Position numbers and translations under genes: made by a program. This document shows, in pieces, positions 14,073 to 19,318 of a stretch of DNA of 19,318 bases; within the stretch, counting starts at the first letter, position 1; each line of letters opens with the position of its first letter. The notes under the pieces were generated by a model. It was not told where the DNA came from. It was given only the letters and a program-made list of their open reading frames with translations, and searched no databases. The DNA is from Cardiobacteriales bacterium (lineage in GTDB: Bacteria; Pseudomonadota; Gammaproteobacteria; Cardiobacteriales; Wohlfahrtiimonadaceae). The stretch covers positions 1 to 19,318 of the forward strand of contig JASLFR010000087.1 in assembly GCA_030150565.1 (NCBI GenBank), in the 5' to 3' direction.

Positions 14073-16403
14073 ATGGTTAATTGGCGCAATTATCATGTGA
14101 TGAATCTGCTCTTAATTGGGGCAGTTCTCCTCTTCTACCTTCTCTTTGTTCAAACAACGATTGCACAGCGGATGACAAATGCCGCTTACGATTACATCAT
14201 CTCATCAAAAGCTGATTTTGAGCCAGATGAACCTGTGATTGTGATCGCTATCGATGATTTTAGTATTCAAGCACTCAATAAAAAATGGCCTTGGCCCCGC
14301 TCTTACCACGCATTGTTGGTGGATTATTTAACAGAAGCGGGAGCGAAAGCGATCGCCTACAATATTCTCTTCTCTGAGTCGAGTAATGAAGATGCGATTT
14401 TGCGTAAATCATTAGGACGAAATGGGCGCGTTGTACTCCCTGTTGCTGCACATTACAGCGAAGCGGGGCGAAATGTCTTCTCCCACTACGCAACGCTTGG
14501 GCATGTTGCGACGGAGAATGATGGTGATGGGGTTTTACGGGGGATTACCCTTTTTGAAGAGATCAATACTCTTCCTGTGCCCAATTTTGCGCTCGCCCTT
14601 CTGCAGGTGACTCATCCCGATCTCTATGCAGAGTATGAGCTCCGTTATGGAGCTGAGAGCCCCCATTATGGAGAGAAGAGTAATTTCGTCTTTGGTAATC
14701 GCCGTGCGATGGAGTTTTATAGCTTTTCCGATGTTCTTTTGCAGAAGGTGCCAAAGCATGTCTTTGAAGATCGGATTATCTTTGTTGGGGTGAATGCCAC
14801 AGGGGTTGGAGAGCGGTTTATTGTTGCTCATCGAGATCGGGCCGCTTATACAGGGATGGGGGTTCAGGTGAGCCTCTATGAGGCGCTTTTAGAGGATGCT
14901 CTTGTGCATCAGCCGAGTCAGTGGATACGGATTTTTATCAATATCTCCGTTTTGATTTTTGCAGTCTTAATTGTTCGTAATCGCCGTTATGAGCCTTCCG
15001 TGAATAGCGTGATTGGAATTGTTTACGGCGCTTCTCTCTTCTTTGCGACCTACCTTATCTATGCTTTTAGCTGGTACTGGATCAGCTTGATTAATGCTGG
15101 AGCGATAATTCTTCTCTTCACCTTTATCTACGCTGTAAGCACCACCCATTACCGTTTAAGAGAAGCGAATCGTAACCTTGAGCAGCATGTTATGAATCGT
15201 ACTCATGAGCTACGTCTGACAAACTCAAGCCTAGCTCAGGAGGTGCGGGAGCGGGAGAAGATCACCCAGAGCTTGCGCCATAGTGAGCAGAGTTTAAGAA
15301 CCCTTTTTGACAATATTGAGATTGGTATTTTAACCACTAATGAAGAGGGGGCGATTGTTACCGCTAATCGGACAATTTTGGAGTTTTTTGGCCACAATCT
15401 TTCAGAGATGCTCAATAAGAATGCTGAGGAGCTCTTTGATGCCCACCTACTCTATGAAGGGGAGCCTTTCTGTGCAAAAACGGTCTTTGATCAGGTGATG
15501 GTAACGGATGAGCAGGCGGTGGAGATTGAGGCTGAGATACGGCGCCCTCGTGGAGCTGAGAATCTTCCTGTAGCTCTCAATATTTCACAATTACAGCAGG
15601 GGCGGACGCAGAAATATGTCTGTCTTGTGCGAGATATCTCAGAGCAGAAGCATGTAGAGAAGATGACGCAGGAGTTTATTGCAACTGTTTCGCATGAATT
15701 GCGTACCCCTATCACATCGGTTAAGGGTTCTCTTGAGCTAATTCATGCAGGGGTTGCAGGGGAGCTCACCCCAAAAATGAAGCATCTTCTATCGCTCGCT
15801 CGGCGTAATAGTGATCGAATATTGATGCTGGTGAACGATATTCTCGATATTCAGAGAATTCAGTTAGGCACGTTACAATTTCATCAAGAGGCGCTCGATC
15901 TTGGGCAGGTGGTTCGGCAGTCGGTAGAGATGAATCAATCTTATAGTGATATCTATCGCACAGGGATTACGCTCGAATTGCCCGATTCACCCAACGCTCT
16001 CATTGTGATGGGGGATGAGGATCGCTTGATTCAGGTGATGAGTAACTTAATCTCTAATGCGATCAAATTCTCCCCCCCTGGTGGGAAGAATATTGAGGTT
16101 AAGGTGGAGCAGGAGGAGGGGTATATTGTCGTCTCTGTTAAGGATTATGGGTGTGGAATTGCGGAGGATTTTCGCCCTAAAATTTTTGGAAAATTTGCTC
16201 AAGCTGGGGAGGCGCGGCACCGCTCTAAAGGGACTGGGTTAGGATTAAGTATTACAAAGGCGCTCCTTGAGCGGATGCGGGGGGAGATCGATTACCATTC
16301 GGTCGAAGGGGAGGGTTCCACCTTCTTCTTTAAACTTCCTGTTTTAACACCGCTTGAGATGCGTAAATTTTTAGATAAGCGAGGCAATCGTGAAACAGAA
16401 TAG
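14073..16403 (+). CDS. CHASE2-PAS sensor histidine kinase (orphan)
   Basis: A membrane sensor kinase of 776 residues. One membrane helix (about 10-30) leads into an extracytoplasmic CHASE2 domain (about 35-275; typical blocks are VIVIAIDDFSIQALNKKWPW with PRSYHALLVDYL and GDGVLRGI). Three membrane helices follow (about 284-301, 309-330, 334-355), then a coiled-coil linker (about 360-405) and one PAS domain (about 405-525). HisKA holds the phospho-accepting H541 in ATVSHELRTPITS. HATPase_c (about 640-760) has the N box (N658, N662), the G1 box VKDYGCGI with D691 and the G2 box KGTGLGLS, so it should be active. No receiver or response regulator gene is present anywhere in the window. It follows spoT by 19 bases and overlaps roxA by 14 bases, so it shares their transcript. 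The signal is unknown. Confidence 0.92.
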   Translation: MVNWRNYHVMNLLLIGAVLLFYLLFVQTTIAQRMTNAAYDYIISSKADFEPDEPVIVIAIDDFSIQALNKKWPWPRSYHALLVDYLTEAGAKAIAYNILFSESSNEDAILRKSLGRNGRVVLPVAAHYSEAGRNVFSHYATLGHVATENDGDGVLRGITLFEEINTLPVPNFALALLQVTHPDLYAEYELRYGAESPHYGEKSNFVFGNRRAMEFYSFSDVLLQKVPKHVFEDRIIFVGVNATGVGERFIVAHRDRAAYTGMGVQVSLYEALLEDALVHQPSQWIRIFINISVLIFAVLIVRNRRYEPSVNSVIGIVYGASLFFATYLIYAFSWYWISLINAGAIILLFTFIYAVSTTHYRLREANRNLEQHVMNRTHELRLTNSSLAQEVREREKITQSLRHSEQSLRTLFDNIEIGILTTNEEGAIVTANRTILEFFGHNLSEMLNKNAEELFDAHLLYEGEPFCAKTVFDQVMVTDEQAVEIEAEIRRPRGAENLPVALNISQLQQGRTQKYVCLVRDISEQKHVEKMTQEFIATVSHELRTPITSVKGSLELIHAGVAGELTPKMKHLLSLARRNSDRILMLVNDILDIQRIQLGTLQFHQEALDLGQVVRQSVEMNQSYSDIYRTGITLELPDSPNALIVMGDEDRLIQVMSNLISNAIKFSPPGGKNIEVKVEQEEGYIVVSVKDYGCGIAEDFRPKIFGKFAQAGEARHRSKGTGLGLSITKALLERMRGEIDYHSVEGEGSTFFFKLPVLTPLEMRKFLDKRGNRETE

Positions 16404-17586
16404 AGATGCGCTCCCATTTTTAGGGGGCTTAACGGCAGAGGAGTTTCTGCGTGATTATTGGCAAAAGCGCCCACTTTTTGTGAAAGGAGCTTTTCCCCAC
16501 TTTAAGGATCCGTTAACGATTGAGGAGTTAGCAGGATTGACCCTCGAGGAGGAGATTCCAAGCCGCTTAATTCTTGAAGAGGGGGGTGAAAAACCTTGGG
16601 AACTAAGAGAGGGGCCATTTTCAGAATCTCTCTTTACAGAGCTGCCTGAGAAGAAGTGGATGATGATTCTGAATGATCTTGAAAAACATCTTCCTGAATT
16701 GAGAGCGCTCCTCACCCCATTCCGCTTCATTCCCAATTGGCGACTCGATGATCTTCAAGCCTCTATCTCAGCAGATGAGGGGAGTGTTGGCGCACATTGG
16801 GATGATTACGATGTCTTCCTTCTCCAAGGAGCGGGAAAGAAGGAGTGGCGCATCAGTTATGATGCTGTGAGTGAAGAGGATTATATAAAAGGGGTTGATC
16901 TCCGTCTGATGCCTAACTTTAAAGCGGATGAGAGATGGATAGTTGAGGCGGGGGATCTGCTCTATCTCCCTCCAAGAGTTGGGCATTATGGACGCTCAAT
17001 TGGCAAGAGTATCACTTGGTCGATTGGGTATCGAATGGCGAAGATTAATGAGATGTTGGATGATTTCACCCACTTTATGATTGAGGAGATTGCGCCAGAT
17101 CTCCGTCTAGAGGATCCTGAACGCTCTCCTGTTCAGCATCAAGGGGAGCTTGAGGATGGGGATGTAGAGCGCCTAATAGAGCAATTTAAAGATCATTTAG
17201 TATTTAATCGTGAACGAGTTGCTCGCTGGTTTGGGGAGTATATTACCGCTCCAAAGATGGCTCATCAGTCGATTCCTGCAGATGAGCCATACACTCGCGA
17301 AGATATTGTGCGGGTGATTGAGGAGGAATCCGACCTTTTTGGAAATCCAGGGCTCCATTTTCTCTACCACAGAGAGGGGGAGGGGTGGGCGCTCTATGTG
17401 GAAGGGGAGCGTTACACTCTTCCTTTAGAAGCGGAGCCTTTAATCCGTATGTTAGGGGAGGAGGGATCGGTGAGCGCTGGTGTTTTACGCCGTGTGATCG
17501 ATCAACCAGAGTCGGAAGCACTCCTCCTAAAATTACTTAATGGTGGACAATTGATGGATGAGGGAGCGTTATGGGACGAGGAGTAA
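16390..17586 (+). CDS. roxA: Ribosomal protein uL16 3-hydroxylase (JmjC/cupin oxygenase) RoxA
   Basis: A cytoplasmic Fe(II)/2-oxoglutarate oxygenase of the E. coli RoxA (YcfD) type, which hydroxylates an arginine of ribosomal protein L16 (uL16). The protein has 398 residues, against 373 in E. coli. The N-terminus (FLRDYWQKRPLFVKGAFPHF, then DPLTIEELAGL and EIPSRLI) matches the family closely. The JmjC iron site is H136 and D138 in GAHWDDYDVFLLQG, with H199 in YLPPRVGHYG as third ligand. The C-terminal part (about 235-398) is the dimerisation and winged-helix region. The start is GTG at 16390, inside the end of the kinase gene (14-base overlap); SPR/SD signals are weak (GCGAGG). The DUF192 gene overlaps its end by 16 bases. 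Because the reaction needs O2 and 2-oxoglutarate, the context ties ribosome modification to spoT. Confidence 0.93.
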   Translation: MKQNRDALPFLGGLTAEEFLRDYWQKRPLFVKGAFPHFKDPLTIEELAGLTLEEEIPSRLILEEGGEKPWELREGPFSESLFTELPEKKWMMILNDLEKHLPELRALLTPFRFIPNWRLDDLQASISADEGSVGAHWDDYDVFLLQGAGKKEWRISYDAVSEEDYIKGVDLRLMPNFKADERWIVEAGDLLYLPPRVGHYGRSIGKSITWSIGYRMAKINEMLDDFTHFMIEEIAPDLRLEDPERSPVQHQGELEDGDVERLIEQFKDHLVFNRERVARWFGEYITAPKMAHQSIPADEPYTREDIVRVIEEESDLFGNPGLHFLYHREGEGWALYVEGERYTLPLEAEPLIRMLGEEGSVSAGVLRRVIDQPESEALLLKLLNGGQLMDEGALWDEE

Positions 17587-18050
17587 TTATTGCACTGCTC
17601 CTACTTTTAAGCAGTGCGATCGCATCACCACTCTTTTATGAGCGATTAGAGGGGGTAAATGAGTATTCTCAACTACCTGAAGCGGTTATTGAGCATGGTG
17701 ATCAGAAGATCTATGTAGAGTTAGCTGAAGATGATCTCTCTCGAGCTTATGGACTGATGAATCGCTTAATTCTGCCCCAAAATAGAGGTATGCTCTTTAT
17801 CTTTGATAGAGAAGCCCCCCGCTCTTTTTGGATGAAGAATACAAAAATTCCGCTCGATATTCTCTACCTCGATGCTGAAGGGAGAGTGCTCAATATTGAG
17901 TATGCTGAGCCCTGTCTCTCTGAGCCGTGTAGAAGTTACCCTTCAAAATATCCTGCGCAATATGTCCTTGAACTAGGCAAAGGGGAGGCGGAGCGACTCG
18001 GTTTGAGAGTGGGAGGGAGAATCGGAGTTTCTGATTTAGAAAAGGAGTAA
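17571..18050 (+). CDS. Exported DUF192 domain protein
   Basis: A 159-residue protein with a signal peptide (residues 1-19, MGRG, then a leucine-rich core and SAIAS cleavage) followed by a DUF192 domain (about 45-153). Diagnostic features are the RAYGLMNR block, the NRGMLFIFD segment, SFWMKNTKIPLDILYLD and the end LGLRVGGRIGV. Two cysteines, CLSEPC, could form a disulfide. The family is widespread, predicted to be periplasmic, and has no established function. The ATG lies 16 bases inside the end of roxA, with GAGGGAG just before it, so translation is probably coupled. No terminator is visible between this gene and the rpsO promoter. Confidence 0.88.
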   Translation: MGRGVIIALLLLLSSAIASPLFYERLEGVNEYSQLPEAVIEHGDQKIYVELAEDDLSRAYGLMNRLILPQNRGMLFIFDREAPRSFWMKNTKIPLDILYLDAEGRVLNIEYAEPCLSEPCRSYPSKYPAQYVLELGKGEAERLGLRVGGRIGVSDLEKE

Positions 18051-18068
18051 GATTGCCATTTCGATTCG

Positions 18069-18097
18069 TAGCTATTTATAGGGAACTATATTATAAT
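18069..18097 (+). promoter_or_regulatory. Promoter of rpsO
   Basis: A perfect -10 hexamer TATAAT is at 18092-18097. With a 17-base spacer the -35 would be TAGCTA (18069-18074), only three of six matches. It stands 66 bases before the rpsO ATG, a sensible distance for a ribosomal protein gene. Confidence 0.6.
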
Positions 18098-18150
18098 GCG
18101 AGCCTTATTAAATGCTGTCATCGCCATTGGCACTTTTAAATCAAAATTTT

Positions 18151-18154
18151 GGAG
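18151..18154 (+). promoter_or_regulatory. Ribosome binding site that decides the rpsO start
   Basis: GGAG lies nine bases before ATG 18164. The frame also opens at a TTG at 18149, which would overlap this site and add five residues not found in S15, so ATG 18164 is the start. Confidence 0.7.
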
Positions 18155-18163
18155 TTAGTTAAT

Positions 18164-18430
18164 ATGTTATCAGTTGATAAAAAAGCAGAAATCGTTGCAG
18201 AGTTTGGCCGTGGTGCAAATGACACAGGTTCACCTGAAGTTCAAGTTGCGCTCTTAACGCACAACATCAATGCACTTCAAGCACACTTTGCAGATCATAA
18301 GAAAGATCATCACTCACGTCGTGGTCTTCTACAGATGGTTAATAAGCGTCGTAAGCTCTTAAACTATCTTAAAGATAAGGATTTCGGTCGTTATCAAGAA
18401 CTTTTACAACGTCTCTCATTACGTCGCTAA
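18164..18430 (+). CDS. rpsO: Small ribosomal subunit protein uS15
   Basis: S15 is a primary 16S rRNA-binding protein of the 30S subunit and, in E. coli, represses its own translation. The protein has 88 residues against 89 in E. coli. Conserved blocks are MLSVDKKAEIVAEFGRGAND, TGSPEVQVALLTHNIN, KKDHHSRRGLLQMVNKRRKL and LNYLK, ending in a basic RLSLRR. The start is ATG 18164, chosen because GGAG is nine bases upstream and the N-terminus then matches the family. The gene order rpsO-pnp is the classical one; in E. coli the two are co-transcribed in part, with a terminator between them, as here. Confidence 0.98.
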   Translation: MLSVDKKAEIVAEFGRGANDTGSPEVQVALLTHNINALQAHFADHKKDHHSRRGLLQMVNKRRKLLNYLKDKDFGRYQELLQRLSLRR

Positions 18431-18450
18431 TCGCGCGTATTAACGTTGTT

Positions 18451-18505
18451 TGGGAAGAGTATGGCTGAGGGACTGTTTAATGAGCAGATCACGCCACTTT
18501 TCCCA
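18451..18505 (+). repeat. Extended hairpin in the rpsO 3' region
   Basis: TGGGAAGAGT (18451-18460) pairs with ACTTTTCCCA (18496-18505) through ten pairs with one wobble, and GGC (18463-18465) with GCC (18493-18495) after a small bulge. It lies between the rpsO stop and the terminator. It may protect the rpsO 3' end or help processing. Confidence 0.5.
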
Positions 18506-18515
18506 TTATGAAGAT

Positions 18516-18545
18516 AACCCTCGCATCTATGGCGGGGGTTTTTTG
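18516..18545 (+). terminator. Intrinsic terminator after rpsO
   Basis: AACCCTCGC (18516-18524) pairs with GCGGGGGTT (18532-18540), one G-T wobble, seven-base loop, followed by TTTTG. It should end most rpsO transcripts, with readthrough feeding pnp. Confidence 0.87.
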
Positions 18546-18552
18546 TTATAAA
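18544..18552 (+). promoter_or_regulatory. Candidate extended -10 promoter for pnp
   Basis: TGTTATAAA fits the extended -10 pattern TGnTATAAT with one mismatch and overlaps the T-tract of the rpsO terminator. No -35 is evident. If used, pnp RNA would start near 18559. Confidence 0.35.
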
Positions 18553-18638
18553 AGCAATCAAAAAGGGGCACTGTTTAAGGGTTGAGTGTTGTGCCACTGA
18601 ATGTTTAAGCAGTTCCCTTGTGTCGTATTGCTTTTATA
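18547..18638 (+). promoter_or_regulatory. Long stem-loop in the pnp leader, probable RNase III/PNPase autoregulation site
   Basis: The outer helix is TATAAAAGCAAT (18547-18558) with ATTGCTTTTATA (18627-18638), 12 perfect pairs. After a small internal loop a second helix of about 16 pairs joins 18563-18579 with 18604-18619, with one bulged C at 18569 and three G-T wobbles, closed by a small inner hairpin (AGTG 18585-18588 with CACT 18595-18598). The whole ends 38 bases before the pnp ATG. In E. coli, pnp mRNA is cleaved by RNase III in a comparable leader hairpin and then degraded with the help of PNPase; equivalence here is inferred from position and shape. Confidence 0.65.
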
Positions 18639-18676
18639 CTCTATTTGATTGATCTATTTTTAAATAAGGAATCGAT

Positions 18677-19318
18677 ATGAAACTTGAAGCAATTACTCAA
18701 GAATTTGAATTTGGTGGGCGTAAAGTTACGCTTGCAACCCGTGAAATTGGTCGTCAAGCGACAAGTGCGGTGATGGTTGATGTTGAGGGAACAACTCTTT
18801 TTGTTACTGTTGTTGCATCTCCTACTGGTGATCCTAGTCGTGGTTTCTTTCCATTAACGGTTGATTATCAAGAGCGCACATACGCTGCGGGTAAAATTCC
18901 AGGTGGATTCTTCCGTCGCGAAGGGCGCCCCTCTGAGCATGAGATTTTAGTCTCTCGTCTGATCGATCGTCCGATCCGTCCTCTCTTCCATGAGTCATTT
19001 TTCAATGAGGTGCAGATTATTGCGACAGTGATGTCTGCTAATCCAGAGGTGAGCACCGATATCGTCTCACTAATCGGTACATCAGCGGCACTTGCCACAT
19101 CAGGTTTGCCTTTTAATGGTCCGATCGGTGCGGCTCGTGTGGGATATAGAGATGGTGAATATCTTCTAAATCCAAGTGCAACGGAGCTTAAAGAGTCAGA
19201 TCTTGATCTTGTTGTTGCAGGAACGGAATCAGCAGTATTGATGGTCGAGTCTGAGGCGAATCTCTTAAGTGAAGAGGTGATGCTCGGTGCGGTAATGTTT
19301 GGTCATGAAGCGTTTCAA
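18677..19318 (+). CDS. pnp: Polyribonucleotide nucleotidyltransferase (5' part, partial)
   Basis: PNPase degrades RNA 3' to 5' by phosphorolysis and is a core of the RNA degradosome. The 214 codons present (no stop before the window edge) cover the first RNase PH-like domain. Recognisable blocks include EFGGRKVTLATREIGRQA near the N-terminus, FFPLTVDYQERTYAAGKIPG with GFFRREGRPSE, then SRLIDRPIRPLF and LIGTSAALATSGLPF. AAGGA (18666-18670) lies six bases before ATG 18677. The reading frame stays open to base 19318 and continues beyond it, so the gene is intact as far as can be seen. Expression is probably shaped by the leader stem-loop at 18547-18638. Confidence 0.98.
   Translation, partial: MKLEAITQEFEFGGRKVTLATREIGRQATSAVMVDVEGTTLFVTVVASPTGDPSRGFFPLTVDYQERTYAAGKIPGGFFRREGRPSEHEILVSRLIDRPIRPLFHESFFNEVQIIATVMSANPEVSTDIVSLIGTSAALATSGLPFNGPIGAARVGYRDGEYLLNPSATELKESDLDLVVAGTESAVLMVESEANLLSEEVMLGAVMFGHEAFQ

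Noticed and set aside
18149..18163. Extended rpsO starting at TTG 18149
   Set aside because: The extra codons consist of the ribosome binding site itself, and S15 proteins start with MLS or MSL as at 18164.
18431..18540. Possible tRNA or small RNA gene in the rpsO-pnp spacer
   Set aside because: No TPsiC loop sequence, anticodon arm or CCA-type acceptor pairing was found; the structure is a hairpin plus terminator.
18757..18772. AAGTGCGGT, the core of the Pasteurellaceae DNA uptake signal, inside pnp
   Set aside because: Only one copy was seen in the window and it is explained by codons for Ser-Ala-Val; true uptake signals would recur about once per kilobase or two.
1..19318. Mobile element, CRISPR array or defence island
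   Set aside because: No transposase, integrase, terminal repeats, spaced direct repeats, Cas, toxin-antitoxin or restriction genes were seen; the gene order is core-genome-like throughout.

Overview
The window looks like chromosomal housekeeping DNA from a moderately AT-leaning gammaproteobacterium. The support is the conserved gene content and order (atpD-atpC, gmk-rpoZ-spoT, rpsO-pnp) and the close similarity of TyrB, MnmG, RoxA and AtpD to enterobacterial and pseudomonad homologues. The mix of an IalB-family secreted protein, RoxA and a small-genome style of packing would suit a Wohlfahrtiimonas/Ignatzschineria-like lineage, but that placement is a guess. I see no insertion sequence, phage gene, CRISPR array, tRNA or rRNA, and no intergenic gap longer than about 250 bases.

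Layout. 1-1130: the end of the ATP synthase operon (atpD 3' end, atpC) and its terminator. 1221-4409: an SLC13-type permease with RCK_C domains, tyrB, an unannotated 31-residue membrane peptide, then a terminator. 4435-5455: birA, ending at a hairpin shared with a convergent gene. 5476-9911 (minus strand): mnmG followed closely by a large secreted protein with repeated peptidoglycan-binding domains. 10059-10643 (minus): an IalB-family secreted protein, divergent from gmk. 10812-11503: gmk and its terminator. 11625-18050: rpoZ, spoT, an orphan CHASE2/PAS histidine kinase, the ribosomal oxygenase roxA and a secreted DUF192 protein, closely spaced or overlapping and so probably one transcription unit. 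18092-19318: rpsO with a consensus -10 box, a structured spacer, and the 5' part of pnp, which runs off the window.

How the genes work together. Most act in core metabolism and gene expression: ATP synthesis, biotinylation, aromatic amino acid synthesis, tRNA wobble modification, GMP kinase, RNA polymerase omega, (p)ppGpp metabolism, ribosomal protein oxidation and RNA decay. The most interesting non-routine elements are the 31-residue membrane peptide behind tyrB, the catalytic-domain-free multi-PG-binding protein with an ankyrin-like N-terminus and a four-cysteine tail, the orphan CHASE2 kinase inserted between spoT and roxA, a long hairpin in the pnp leader that resembles an RNase III autoregulation site, and candidate regulatory structures ahead of rpoZ and gmk. 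I did not find a convincing new multi-gene defence or mobile system.
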